Source: Pseudobdellovibrionaceae bacterium (GTDB taxonomy: Bacteria; Bdellovibrionota; Bdellovibrionia; Bdellovibrionales; UBA1609). Taken from it: 64,000 bases of DNA. The notes beneath the pieces are model-generated. The model searched no databases. It saw only the letters and a program-made list of their open reading frames with translations, and was not told the origin of the DNA. The first letter of the stretch is position 1, and each line of letters opens with the position of its first letter. The stretch is taken from NCBI GenBank assembly GCA_023954155.1, contig JAMLIO010000008.1:69229-133228 (forward strand). Direction: 5' to 3'. Made by a program: the position numbers and the translations under genes. Positions 17,005 through 25,317 of the stretch are shown here, piece by piece.

Positions 17005-17589
17005 ATGAAAAAAGAAGAATTTATATCCCAATTAAAAGTCGAGTTGATAGGAGAATTGAGCACCTCAGAAATTCAAGAGATTCTTGAAGATCAAGTGGAG
17101 TTCATCCACGAAGCCATAGCTTCTGGTCGTAATGAAGAAGAGGTGATTGCAAGTTTAGGGAATCCCAAAAATTTTGCCGACTCTCTGAAGCTAGAAAATC
17201 AAGTCAAAAAGATCAAGAGCACAGAAGACATGTGGGGAAAGTCCAAAGAGACATGGAAGGCCACAGGACTTCTAGTTGCCCTTATGCCCTTAAATTTGTT
17301 TTTGATTTTAGTTCCAGGAATTGCTGTGCTTAGTTTTTTATTTTCTTGGTTGAGTGTCGGAGCCACTTTGGTTTTTGCGGGCACAATCCTAGTGTTCATT
17401 TCCTTTTTTAGTATGCTTTTGGGTTTCACATTTCCGCAGTTCATTGGGTTTGTGCTTTTAAGTCTGGGAGTTTTTAGCCTTGGGGTGAGTGCCTTGTCCT
17501 TGCTTTATAAAGTGTTACAAGTGGGATTTGATTTATTAGTAAAGTATTTTAATTGGAACGTGAAGGTATTTAAAGGAGCAAATTTATGA
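17005..17589 (+). CDS. HAAS-domain (DUF1700-like) membrane protein
   Basis: 194 residues from ATG 17005, behind GAAAGG; a GTG at 16993 overlapping the padR stop is a weaker alternative. The N-terminal HAAS domain (about 1-65: KEEFISQLKVELIGELST, EILEDQVEFIHEAIASGRNEEEVIASLGNP) is a helical sensor domain that typically follows PadR genes. Then come four or so membrane helices (about 82-190). Thought to sense the membrane state and interact with PadR or with the following protein. Overlaps the next start by four bases (ATGA-type, 17586-17589). Confidence 0.8.
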   Translation: MKKEEFISQLKVELIGELSTSEIQEILEDQVEFIHEAIASGRNEEEVIASLGNPKNFADSLKLENQVKKIKSTEDMWGKSKETWKATGLLVALMPLNLFLILVPGIAVLSFLFSWLSVGATLVFAGTILVFISFFSMLLGFTFPQFIGFVLLSLGVFSLGVSALSLLYKVLQVGFDLLVKYFNWNVKVFKGANL

Positions 17590-18554
17590 AACTTTTTTTA
17601 ATTTCTGGTGTTGTGGGGATGTGTGCTGTGGTTGTAGGAGCCATGTTGATAGGGACAGGTGACTTTACGGGAGTGAATGAGAATTTAAAATTTTTGGAAA
17701 ATTTGGATGTTCGTGTGGACGAATCTGGAGATAAAACCAATGTCAGTGTGAAGTTAGGTGATGGGACAAAAGGAGGAAAAGGTACTATTGTGGTTCGTGA
17801 TGACGACCGTATAGAAGTGTCTTTAAATAAAAACACCAAATTTACAGAGGAAAACTTTGTCTTTGAGGATTCAAAAATCAAAGAGATCAAGATCAAGGGA
17901 TTTTCCGCTAATATAGAAATCTCGGGCAGTACAGATTCCAAGGAGTTCACTATAGAAATGGAATGTGCCAAGGAGTACCAAGACACCTGTCAAAAGATGA
18001 TCCAAGAACAAGCAGGGGTGTTAAGCATTGAAGGCCCAGGGCACAGTGGATTTAAATTTGGCAAAGGTCAGATTGTTAAAAATATTGAGATCGAGTTTCC
18101 TGCCAGTAGCACTAAAAAGTTAAATATGGATTTGGGTGCAGGAAATATTGAGATTGAAGAGGCCGCCTTTTCTGAAGTGCAGCTTAACACAGGGGCTGGC
18201 AATATCAGTATGGATGAGGTCAGTGTGAATCGTCTTGAAATTAAAAATGGAGCAGGAAAGATTGCTTTAGAAAGTTTGGACGCCAGAGGTGAGGTGCTCA
18301 TCAGCAGCGGTACGGGGGCTATTAAAATAGAAAGCTTAAATCCAGAACCTAATATTACAGTCAAAACAGGAGCTGGAAGTATTGAATTTAAAAATAAAGC
18401 TAAAATGAGCGATTATAAAATCAAAGCCAAGACAGGGATCGGTTCTGTAAGTCTACCCCAGGCCGATAAGGTCGTAAATGGCTACAGCTACTTTGGATCA
18501 GGCAAGGGCACTGTGGAACTTAAGACAGGAACAGGGTCTATAAAAGTCAAATAA
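17586..18554 (+). CDS. DUF4097-type beta-helix protein, exported or membrane-anchored
   Basis: 322 residues. One N-terminal hydrophobic segment (about 1-26) and a body of repeated beta-strand turns with Gly pairs, such as MDLGAGNIEIEEAAFSEV, LNTGAGNISMDEVSV, IKNGAGKIALESLD and VKTGAGSIEFK, the pattern of the DUF4097 right-handed beta-helix. The third gene of the PadR-HAAS-DUF4097 set; in other bacteria such proteins sit at the membrane face and take part in envelope stress or autotransported complexes. It starts within the end of the HAAS gene and is followed by a terminator. Two Cys in CAKEYQDTC could form a disulfide. Confidence 0.8.
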   Translation: MKLFLISGVVGMCAVVVGAMLIGTGDFTGVNENLKFLENLDVRVDESGDKTNVSVKLGDGTKGGKGTIVVRDDDRIEVSLNKNTKFTEENFVFEDSKIKEIKIKGFSANIEISGSTDSKEFTIEMECAKEYQDTCQKMIQEQAGVLSIEGPGHSGFKFGKGQIVKNIEIEFPASSTKKLNMDLGAGNIEIEEAAFSEVQLNTGAGNISMDEVSVNRLEIKNGAGKIALESLDARGEVLISSGTGAIKIESLNPEPNITVKTGAGSIEFKNKAKMSDYKIKAKTGIGSVSLPQADKVVNGYSYFGSGKGTVELKTGTGSIKVK

Positions 18555-18560
18555 ATTAAA

Positions 18561-18607
18561 AAAGCGTGATGGCTTTCTCACGGAAAGTTTCTTCACGCTT
18601 TTTTTGC
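18561..18607 (+). terminator. Terminator of the padR operon
   Basis: AAAGCGTGA (18561-18569) pairs with TCACGCTTT (18593-18601), with an inner CTTTC/GAAAG stem in the loop, then a T-run. Ends the three-gene operon. Confidence 0.8.
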
Positions 18608-18650
18608 AAAATAAAGTCCTGTCATCAATAAGAGGGACTTGTAGCTAAGA

Positions 18651-19367
18651 TCAGTAAGTGTATCGTCCTTTGATGTGACAGCCGTTGCTAAAGTGGGCGT
18701 GGTCTCGGTGACCAAGGGTGATATGCTTCCCGTTTCTATAAAGAGTCTTCATCTGACCTCGCATGCAACCCACAAACTCACTGAATCTTCCACCGTTGAT
18801 GGCCTTATAGGTTTGACCTTTACAGATGATGGCCCCGACATCCACGGCTCGACCCGAAGGATGGCAAGAACGCCCTCCACGTTTTCCATAAGTGCCATAG
18901 TTAGCAGGAATACATCCAGGTGCACACTTTTTAAAATTGGTAATAAAAGAAGGCCAGATGGGAGCGGAGTTACTGGGCATCTTTAAATTCGCTTTATAAA
19001 TACGAGCTTCTCTTTTTAGAAGAGAGTCGTTACCGTTCTCGTGGCTAGAGTCCAACTCATAAGAGGTTCCATTGTCTAAGTCCTCCTCCTCTAGATCATT
19101 CTCCTCGGTATAGGAGAGACCATCGCTTAGATCATAATCCTCATCATGAAAATCGTAGTGCTCCCAATTTAAGCTATCCAAAAATCGTTGGTCAATGGTG
19201 TCTTCTGTATCTAACTTAAGGGCCTCTCTAAGCTCGCTGTCTGAAAAATCACAAGTCAGGTCTTCTCCTGTGCATGGAGTTGCAGAGTTTGGATTAGCTT
19301 GAAACTTAAAAGCGTAAGTGGACAGTGGCAATAACGACATGATGTATATAAATACTGTTTTCTTCAT
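18651..19367 (-). CDS. Exported M15/LAS-type metallopeptidase-like protein
   Basis: 238 residues with a signal peptide (about 1-19, STYA-FKF). Residues about 45-115 are strongly acidic low-complexity (SDGLSYTEENDLEEEDL). The C-terminal domain carries GRSCHPSGRAVDVGAI (H-x6-D) and TLGHRDHAHFSNGC (H-x-H), the zinc-ligand pattern of LAS-superfamily peptidases (M15 D-Ala-D-Ala carboxypeptidases and relatives), plus several Cys. It probably cuts peptidoglycan cross-links or stems in the periplasm or in prey, where such enzymes are abundant in predatory bacteria. The activity is inferred. No close neighbours on the same strand. Confidence 0.7.
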   Translation of the reverse strand: MKKTVFIYIMSLLPLSTYAFKFQANPNSATPCTGEDLTCDFSDSELREALKLDTEDTIDQRFLDSLNWEHYDFHDEDYDLSDGLSYTEENDLEEEDLDNGTSYELDSSHENGNDSLLKREARIYKANLKMPSNSAPIWPSFITNFKKCAPGCIPANYGTYGKRGGRSCHPSGRAVDVGAIICKGQTYKAINGGRFSEFVGCMRGQMKTLYRNGKHITLGHRDHAHFSNGCHIKGRYTY

Positions 19368-19668
19368 AATGCTCCTCGTGTTGGTTATGTTTTTTTTGTG
19401 TCTGAACTATAAGAGCAGCAAGGAACGGATTAAAAGTTAAAACTCATTTGTGTAGGAATCTAAAAATTAAAGATCGAATTTATAAAATAAATTCTGCTTC
19501 TGACCTGAATCCAAGCATCAGAGGGGCAAGATAAAAAGGCAAACATGATTTGGCATGATTCATATTTGATTATAAGGTGAGCTTAAATGTCGTTGGGTTG
19601 AAGCTATAAGGGCACGCCCCCAGTATTGAAGGAGCTACGAGCTTACATGTAAAGTTTGAAAGTGAGAG
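19368..19668. other. Gene-free spacer upstream of the M15-like gene
   Basis: About 300 bases, AT-rich. It must hold the promoter of the M15-like gene and the 3' end of the trhO message, but I see no strong promoter, terminator or repeat here. Confidence 0.4.
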
Positions 19669-19755
19669 TTAAAATTTGCTGAGGATATCTAAGCAATAAG
19701 ACAGTAAGGCCAGCAGAGTGAAACCGAAAAGAAAAATTTCATCAGGTAAAAACAT
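19669..19755 (-). CDS. Possible 28-residue single-helix membrane protein downstream of trhO
   Basis: An ATG at 19755 opens a 28-codon frame, MFLPDEIFLFGFTLLALLSYC then LDILSKF and stop, which is one hydrophobic helix with a charged end. GAGGT (19764-19768) lies 8 bases before the start, and the start is 14 bases after the trhO stop, as for a co-transcribed small gene. Very short frames arise easily by chance, so this is a candidate and not a firm gene. Conservation downstream of trhO in relatives would settle it. Confidence 0.35.
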   Translation of the reverse strand: MFLPDEIFLFGFTLLALLSYCLDILSKF

Positions 19756-19769
19756 GTCTGTGACCTCGA

Positions 19770-20756
19770 TTAAGCGTTTTTGACTTTATTTGGTAGAGAT
19801 GAAAGCTTTTTGTATTCTCGTTTAGCATCCCAATGGGTCTTAGTGCTCTTATGTCCCATCTTATAGTGATGGCGACAGTTTTTAGAGCAGGTTTGAATAG
19901 AGGCATCCTCTTGATGGTCATCCAGGCAATGGTTGCACACAATGGCGGGCTCATGGCACTGAACGCACTCTAAGGGATCTAATGAAGCAGGTTGACCGCA
20001 GTGAACGCAAAGCCCGTAACGCAGCGAAGGTTTAAGCTCTTGATCGACAGCCACACGGTGGTCAAAAACAAAACATTCCCCTTCAAATTCACCATTTGGA
20101 CGTTCTTTGATGTAGTTTAAAATTCCACCATCAAGTTGGTAGACATTTTTGTAGCCTTGACGGCGCATTTCGATCGAAGCCTTTTCACAGCGGATCCCCC
20201 CTGTGCAGTACATAAGGATAGGTTCTTCTTTATCAAGTTCCAGCTCCTCGACAAGCTTAGGAAATTCGGTGAATTCTTTCATGGCCCAGTCTTTGGCGGT
20301 TCTGAACTTGCCGATCTCCATTTCGTAATCGTTTCTGACATCTAGGACCACAGGGTTTTTAGTGCGGATAAAATTCTCCCACTCTTCTGGGCTTAAATGC
20401 GAAGGGTCTTTTTCTGAAGCAGGCAGAACGGTTTCATCCCCCAGGGTGACGATTTCTTTTTTGACCTTTACTTTGGCTCGTCGAAAGGGTTGGAAGTCAG
20501 ACAGGCTCTCTTTGTATTCAAAAGTTAAAGGAGCGCAAAAAGATTGCAATTTGGCTAACCACATATCGCGGGCCTCTTCACTTGGACAGGACATTGTGCC
20601 GTTAAAGCCTTCTTTTCCAATTAAAAGTAAGCCTAAAATCCCATGCTCTGAAGCCCAGTTTTCAATCTCGGTGGCTTTAGCTTTGAAGTCTGTGCCTTCG
20701 GGCCACGAGAAAAACTTATACGAAGCAATGATTCGGTACGGATTTGTGTGTGTCAT
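19770..20756 (-). CDS. trhO: tRNA uridine(34) hydroxylase, rhodanese family
   Basis: 328 residues. N-terminal UPF0176/acylphosphatase-like part (about 1-100), central rhodanese domain with LDVRNDYEMEIGKF and active-site loop MYCTGGIRCEKA, then a Cys-rich tail (CVHCG, CVQCH, CNHC, CSKNC) that probably binds zinc. TrhO (YceA) hydroxylates U34 of tRNAs as the first step to 5-(carboxy)methoxyuridine. The long Cys-rich tail is typical of one TrhO subgroup. ATG start at 20756. Transcribed divergently from the lipoprotein gene at 20920; a possible small ORF follows downstream. Confidence 0.9.
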   Translation of the reverse strand: MTHTNPYRIIASYKFFSWPEGTDFKAKATEIENWASEHGILGLLLIGKEGFNGTMSCPSEEARDMWLAKLQSFCAPLTFEYKESLSDFQPFRRAKVKVKKEIVTLGDETVLPASEKDPSHLSPEEWENFIRTKNPVVLDVRNDYEMEIGKFRTAKDWAMKEFTEFPKLVEELELDKEEPILMYCTGGIRCEKASIEMRRQGYKNVYQLDGGILNYIKERPNGEFEGECFVFDHRVAVDQELKPSLRYGLCVHCGQPASLDPLECVQCHEPAIVCNHCLDDHQEDASIQTCSKNCRHHYKMGHKSTKTHWDAKREYKKLSSLPNKVKNA

Positions 20757-20854
20757 GCTCTCTTATATCCAAAAAATGTGAAGAATTGTCAAAAAATAAT
20801 AACAGACCTTGTAGGGGATTCATAACGCAAAGGGGACTTCGGTAGGGATTTCTT

Positions 20855-20884
20855 TTGTCAGTGGAGTGCTCTTTTTTGTATGAT
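20855..20884 (+). promoter_or_regulatory. Putative promoter of the 20.9-kb lipoprotein
   Basis: TTGTCA (20855-20860), 18 bases, TATGAT (20879-20884). It lies about 36 bases before the start codon, in the divergent spacer with trhO. Same -10 as the promoter proposed at 14259. Confidence 0.45.
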
Positions 20885-20919
20885 AGGGGTATACTGTAAA
20901 AACTTGGGGGATTTTAAGG

Positions 20920-21567
20920 ATGATGAAAACAGTAAATGCACTTTGTATTGGGATTTTAATGTTAGGAGTTTGGGGATGTAAGACTGCGGAAAAGCAAAGC
21001 GGGTCGGCGACTCCTATTGCGAATTCTGATAATACAGCCGCAGGGGGAACCGAATACGGGGTGTGTGCAATTAAAATCGAAGAGCAGACCATGAGCCCTA
21101 AAAATTCCCTCTTTCTTTCCATGAACCCTAAGATGAAGTGTGGGGAGTATCAACGCTGTTACCACATGACCTTAGAGGGCACCTGTGATGTGCAATTCAC
21201 TCCTGTGATTTATGTAGAAGCTCAAGAGCGCAACACGGAGAACTTTTCGCCTAACCCTGAAAAGAATGGAAGCTATAGATTTAAGAAAAACGCGCCATGC
21301 GTCGACGGCACATTCCGCGTAGGAGTCTGGTTGCAGCTCAAAGGGACCGATTCTTTTGAAGTGAAAACCAAGCATTTCCAAAGTCTTAAGGCTTTACAGG
21401 CGGACACCTCTGATTATGTGATGATGAACACCAGCCTTTTTCAGCCTGATTTTGATGCAGGCACAGGGGAAGTTAAGGGGTTTACAGATAGCTCTTCAAC
21501 TTATAAGAGTAAGCTGTCGCAATGTCGTCGCAAGTTTCCGACGACATATTTAAAGCAAAGACAGTAA
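20920..21567 (+). CDS. Lipoprotein of unknown function
   Basis: 215 residues with lipoprotein signal and lipobox LGVWGC (Cys near 20). The mature part has three or four Cys (VCAIKIE, KCGEYQRCYHM, TCDVQF, PCVDG) and beta-rich sequence. ATG at 20920 or the adjacent ATG at 20923; a GGGGG tract at 20906-20910 fits either. I recognise no family. It is followed after 20 bases by ffh on the same strand, so its transcript may run into the SRP gene. Likely outer-membrane anchored. Confidence 0.65.
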   Translation: MMKTVNALCIGILMLGVWGCKTAEKQSGSATPIANSDNTAAGGTEYGVCAIKIEEQTMSPKNSLFLSMNPKMKCGEYQRCYHMTLEGTCDVQFTPVIYVEAQERNTENFSPNPEKNGSYRFKKNAPCVDGTFRVGVWLQLKGTDSFEVKTKHFQSLKALQADTSDYVMMNTSLFQPDFDAGTGEVKGFTDSSSTYKSKLSQCRRKFPTTYLKQRQ

Positions 21568-21586
21568 ACTTTAAAATAGGTTGTAA

Positions 21587-22912
21587 ATGTTTAATAATCT
21601 TTCAGATAAGCTCTTAGGGTCGATCAAAAAAATTTCAGGTCGCTCTAAGATTTCAGAATCTAATATAGAAGAAGTTTTAAAAGACATTCGCATGGGGCTG
21701 TTAGAGGCCGATGTGAACTTTAAGGTGGTCAAAACCTTTATTGATAATGTCAAAGCCAAAGCTTTGGGGCAGGCCGTTTTAAATAGTGTTACCCCTGACC
21801 AGCAATTTACAAAAATTGTATATGACGAGCTAGTCGCACTTTTAGGTGGAGAAGCCCCCTTTATTGATGTGAAGAAATCACCTTCACACATTATGCTTGT
21901 GGGGCTACAAGGGGTGGGGAAGACCACGACCACGGCTAAACTGGCAGTTTACATTCGTCAAAAACTCCAAAAACGTGTGGGACTAGTTCCTTTGGATGTC
22001 TATCGACCTGCGGCCATAGAACAGCTGCAAACCTTAGCAAAACAAATAGATATCCCCTGCTTTTCCAGTCAGTTAGGGGAAAAACCTCAAGAACTTTTGC
22101 GACAAGCTGAAGAGTGGCGTAAGCAAAACGACCTCGAAGTTTTGATCTTAGACACCGCGGGACGTTTGCAAATTGATGAGACCCTGATGGATGAACTGCA
22201 GGGGCTTAAAGAACTCGTTCAGCCCAAAGAGATTCTGCTTGTGGCCGATGCCATGTTAGGACAGCAGTCGGTCAATGTGGCTAAGGGCTTTCATGATAAA
22301 TTGGGACTTTCAGGTCTGATTTTGACTAAAGTCGATGGGGATGCGCGTGGTGGGGCGGCCTTAAGTATTCGTGAAACCGTCGGTATACCCATTAAGTTTT
22401 TAGGTATAGGCGAAAAGGTTTCAGCCCTTGAGGTGTTTCACCCTGATCGTTTAGCCTCTCGAATTTTGGATCGTGGGGATGTTGTGGGTCTAGTGGAAAA
22501 GGCCCAAGAGATGATCAATGAAAAAGATGCTAAAGAGGCCGCTCGTAAACTTTCAAAGAATGAGTTTACAGTGGAAGACTTCCTCAAGCAGATTCAGATG
22601 ATGAAAAAGATGGGGGGGCTGGGAAGCATTATGGGTATGCTCCCTGGTATGGGGCAGGCGATGAAGCAGCTTAAAAATCAGGCGATGCCCGATGATGAGC
22701 TTAAAAAAGTAGAGGCCATCATCAATTCCATGACGCGTCAGGAGCGTCAGAATCATAAAATTCTTTCAGGGTCTAGAAGGTTACGAATCGCGAAGGGCTC
22801 TGGAACGCGAGTGCAGGATGTGAATAAATTTGTAAAACAATTTGAGCAGGCCAAAAAGATGATGAGCACCATGATGAAGATGGGCTTTAAAGGTGGCCGT
22901 ATGCCATTTTAA
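21587..22912 (+). CDS. ffh: Signal recognition particle GTPase
   Basis: 441 residues, standard for bacterial Ffh. N domain, then G domain with GLQGVGKTTTTAKLA (P-loop), DTAGRLQID, LTKVDGDARGGAALS, and the Met-rich M domain (about 300-441: MMKKMGGLGSIMGMLPGMGQ, MMSTMMKMGF). It binds 4.5S RNA and signal sequences and delivers ribosomes to FtsY at the membrane. ATG start behind AATAGGTTGTAA. First gene of the conserved ffh-rpsP-khpA-rimM-trmD-rplS order. No 4.5S RNA gene was recognised in the window. Confidence 0.97.
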   Translation: MFNNLSDKLLGSIKKISGRSKISESNIEEVLKDIRMGLLEADVNFKVVKTFIDNVKAKALGQAVLNSVTPDQQFTKIVYDELVALLGGEAPFIDVKKSPSHIMLVGLQGVGKTTTTAKLAVYIRQKLQKRVGLVPLDVYRPAAIEQLQTLAKQIDIPCFSSQLGEKPQELLRQAEEWRKQNDLEVLILDTAGRLQIDETLMDELQGLKELVQPKEILLVADAMLGQQSVNVAKGFHDKLGLSGLILTKVDGDARGGAALSIRETVGIPIKFLGIGEKVSALEVFHPDRLASRILDRGDVVGLVEKAQEMINEKDAKEAARKLSKNEFTVEDFLKQIQMMKKMGGLGSIMGMLPGMGQAMKQLKNQAMPDDELKKVEAIINSMTRQERQNHKILSGSRRLRIAKGSGTRVQDVNKFVKQFEQAKKMMSTMMKMGFKGGRMPF

Positions 22913-23017
22913 TGGGATTTGAAGAGGCGTATTTTTCTGGTTGAATTATTTTAAGTCTACAGGTAAAACTTTAGCCGCTAGATGGCATTTTGCCATAGGA
23001 ATTAAGGAGTTAAGTTA

Positions 23018-23266
23018 ATGGTTGTAATTCGTTTATCTCGTGTTGGAGCAAAGCATAGTCCTAAGTATCGTGTGACTGTTGCTGATTCTAGAAGAGCTCG
23101 TGGTGGAAAATTTATCGAAGTGGTAGGAAGTTACAATCCTATTCCTAGCGGTAAAGCTCCTGAAGTGGTCTTGGATATGGACAAGGTCAATGCTTGGATC
23201 GCAAAAGGTGCACAACCTTCAGATACAGTGAGATCCTTGATCAGAAAAGTGCAGGCGGCAAAGTAA
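23018..23266 (+). CDS. rpsP: 30S ribosomal protein S16
   Basis: 82 residues; MVVIRLSRVGAKHSPKYRVTVADSRRARGGKFIEVVGSYNP is the S16 signature (split here: RLSRVG, ADSRRARGG, VGSYNP). Needed for 30S assembly. Strong AAGGAG eight to nine bases before ATG (AATTAAGGAGTTAAGTT). It lies between ffh and khpA, as in most bacteria. The 105-base spacer from ffh may hold a promoter. Confidence 0.97.
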   Translation: MVVIRLSRVGAKHSPKYRVTVADSRRARGGKFIEVVGSYNPIPSGKAPEVVLDMDKVNAWIAKGAQPSDTVRSLIRKVQAAK

Positions 23267-23276
23267 ATTTAATTAT

Positions 23277-23385
23277 TTTGTCATGCTTTGACTTCCCTTA
23301 AATGATATAGTTTATCTATTAGGGTTACGTTGAAGCAAAGGCTCTTAAAGTTAGGTCATAACTTAAAAATCGACAGCATGACAAA
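23277..23385 (+). promoter_or_regulatory. Long-range inverted repeat between rpsP and khpA (structured RNA candidate)
   Basis: TTTGTCATGCT (23277-23287) is perfectly complementary to AGCATGACAAA (23375-23385), enclosing 87 bases with a smaller AAGTTA/TAACTT hairpin. In RNA this would form a closed multi-branch domain between the two genes. Function unknown; could be a processing or attenuation element. Confidence 0.45.
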
Positions 23386-23432
23386 GCTTTACAAACCTAG
23401 CATCAAAACTGAGCGACTGACTGTAATATAAC

Positions 23433-23438
23433 TATAAT
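23433..23438 (+). promoter_or_regulatory. Putative -10 element of a khpA promoter
   Basis: A perfect TATAAT lies 48 bases before the khpA start, but no good -35 is 16-18 bases upstream. Tentative. Confidence 0.35.
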
Positions 23439-23485
23439 AACGATGGGTAAGTGTAATTTTACTACGGGATGATAAAGAGGGAGTT

Positions 23486-23728
23486 ATGGAAACAAGTTTA
23501 AAAGATCTAGTTGAGTTCATGGCCAAGTCATTGGTGGACAAGCCAGAAGAAGTGTTTGTGAAAGAAGTTGTGGGCGAGCAAACTACGGTTGTTGAGCTTA
23601 AGGTGGCTAAAGAAGACCTGGGTAAAGTGATTGGAAAGCAAGGACGTACGGCAAGATCAATGCGCACGATCCTTACTGCTGCGAGCACTAAACTGCAAAA
23701 GCGCAGTGTTCTTGAAATCGTTGAATAG
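23486..23728 (+). CDS. khpA: KH-domain RNA-binding protein KhpA
   Basis: 80 residues; the whole protein is one KH domain with [20 protein letters not shown], including the GxxG-type loop IGKQG. KhpA partners KhpB in binding small and messenger RNAs and affects cell division and translation. ATG with GAGGGAG seven bases upstream. Located between rpsP and rimM, its conserved place. A strong terminator follows (23768-23794), so rimM may start a new transcription unit. Confidence 0.93.
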   Translation: METSLKDLVEFMAKSLVDKPEEVFVKEVVGEQTTVVELKVAKEDLGKVIGKQGRTARSMRTILTAASTKLQKRSVLEIVE

Positions 23729-23767
23729 TTAAGCCTGCGATTTATAAAATTTTACGACTTTGAAAAG

Positions 23768-23794
23768 ACCAAGACGTTTTGTCTTGGTTTTTTT
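23768..23794 (+). terminator. Rho-independent terminator between khpA and rimM
   Basis: ACCAAGAC (23768-23775), loop GTTTT, GTCTTGGT (23781-23788), then seven T. A textbook terminator that splits the cluster, unless it acts as an attenuator. Confidence 0.9.
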
Positions 23795-23838
23795 ATTTTA
23801 GAGCTTTATATGAGTTAAAGATCAAAGAGTGGAGAAGT

Positions 23839-24468
23839 ATGTTGGTTTGTATAGGTAAAATTGTAGATGCTCATGGTTTAAAGGGTGAGGTGAAAGTTAG
23901 ATTTATCTCTGAAGACCCTGAGTGGATCGAAGATCTTTTTCGCCTCTATATCCATCCCGAGGAGTCAGGCAGTTTTTTAAATGCTGCGGTCTCGTCCTCT
24001 GAGATTTATGCTGCAGATGAAAAGTTGAAGACTCACAACGGACAGAAAGACAAAGGGGTTCCAGCCACGGACACCTCTCTGCCCGTTTATGATGTGGAAG
24101 AGGTGAGATACACCAACCAACTTTGGATTTTAAAATTGTCGGATGTGCATGATCGCACTCAAGCGGAAGCCCTTAAAAATCACTTTGTTTTTGTGACGCA
24201 AGATTTTTTTAAAACTTCAGATCAAGAAGCACCCTACTTGCTTGAACTTAAAGGTTACCAAGTAGAGGTTCAGGGGCAGGAGTGCGGAGAGGTAGTGGGG
24301 TTTTTAGAAACCCCCGCTCACAGTCTCATACTCTTAAAAACCCTAAGTGGTGAGTATGAAATCCCTTGGGTTTCAGATTTTATTGGGGAGATTGATCGTG
24401 AACAGAAAATTATAAAAATGACATTTCCCTTAGATCTTTTGTCTGAGGATTTTAATACTAAAAAATAA
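23839..24468 (+). CDS. rimM: 16S rRNA processing protein RimM
   Basis: 209 residues from ATG 23839, with GGAGAAG directly upstream; earlier in-frame start codons lie in or next to the terminator and are rejected. CIGKIVDAHGLKGEVKV is the RimM N-domain signature, and the C-terminal PRC-barrel has YLLELKGYQVEVQG and IPWVSDFIGEIDREQKIIKM. A hydrophilic insertion (about residues 55-85) makes it longer than E. coli RimM. It helps mature the 30S head with S19. It precedes trmD by 18 bases. Confidence 0.93.
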   Translation: MLVCIGKIVDAHGLKGEVKVRFISEDPEWIEDLFRLYIHPEESGSFLNAAVSSSEIYAADEKLKTHNGQKDKGVPATDTSLPVYDVEEVRYTNQLWILKLSDVHDRTQAEALKNHFVFVTQDFFKTSDQEAPYLLELKGYQVEVQGQECGEVVGFLETPAHSLILLKTLSGEYEIPWVSDFIGEIDREQKIIKMTFPLDLLSEDFNTKK

Positions 24469-24486
24469 AAAAGGTTTTTTAAACGT

Positions 24487-25317
24487 ATGAAGTTTGCAGT
24501 GCTGAGTCTTTTTCCAGAAGTGATCACAGGAGGTCTTGTCGGCCTTGTGGGAAGTGCTAAAGAGAAGGGACTTTACGAACTTCAAGTGTGTGATCTACGC
24601 GCTTTTGGAAAGGGCACCCATAAAGCTCTGGATGATGTTCCTTATGGGGGTGGTGATGGAATGCTCTTACAAGCCGAACCCCTTAAGGAGGCTCTTGAGC
24701 ATATCCGAACTTCTGATCCTAGTTTTAAAGAGGCAAAGGTCATCTGTTTAAGCCCTAAGGGCAAACTATGGACTCAACGCGAGGCCTTGCTGTGGGCCAA
24801 GGATGCAAGCCCTAAGATTTTAGTGTGTGGGAGATACGCGGGCCTAGATCAGCGTTTTATTGAGGAGTGCTGTGATGAAGAGATCTCTATAGGAGATTAC
24901 ATTCTCAATGGGGGAGAGTTAGGGGCTTTGGTCATTATGGAGTCTGTGATTCGTTTACAGGAAGGGGCTTTGGGCAATGCCCAGTCTTCGTGTGTGGATA
25001 GCTTCAGCCAAGACGATGGACTCTTAGAGGCCCCCCAATACACGCGTCCAAGGCAGTGGCAGGGACGCGAGGTGCCCGAGGTGCTACTTTCAGGCCATCA
25101 CGATCACATCACCAAATGGACGCGCTATATGGCTCTGTTAGAAACAGGTTATCGTCGCCCTGAGCTTCTGACTTTGGCGGTGTGGGAAGAGTTGTGCGAG
25201 CTTTTAAACTCCAAAGACACTTTGGCCGTACAGACTTTGAAGGACTTCGGCGAGTCTAAAGTGCAAGAGCTCAAAAAACGAGTTCGCAATAGAGGAGAGT
25301 CTTATGGCAGGGGCTGA
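24487..25317 (+). CDS. trmD: tRNA (guanine37-N1)-methyltransferase
   Basis: 276 residues. MKFAVLSLFPEVITGG start, PYGGGDGMLLQ, CGRYAGLDQRF, SIGDYILNGGELGALV (the SPOUT trefoil knot that binds SAM) and the C-terminal DNA/tRNA helical domain. It makes m1G37, which prevents frameshifting. ATG start seven bases after AAAAAGG. It overlaps the next gene (start at 25304) by 14 bases, so the two SPOUT proteins are translationally coupled. Confidence 0.96.
   Translation: MKFAVLSLFPEVITGGLVGLVGSAKEKGLYELQVCDLRAFGKGTHKALDDVPYGGGDGMLLQAEPLKEALEHIRTSDPSFKEAKVICLSPKGKLWTQREALLWAKDASPKILVCGRYAGLDQRFIEECCDEEISIGDYILNGGELGALVIMESVIRLQEGALGNAQSSCVDSFSQDDGLLEAPQYTRPRQWQGREVPEVLLSGHHDHITKWTRYMALLETGYRRPELLTLAVWEELCELLNSKDTLAVQTLKDFGESKVQELKKRVRNRGESYGRG

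Noticed and set aside
20362-20781. + strand open frame of about 139 codons opposite trhO
   Set aside because: Antisense shadow of a well-conserved gene; no start signal.
23779-23838. Upstream start for rimM
   Set aside because: It lies inside the terminator stem-loop and has no ribosome site; family alignment begins at 23839.
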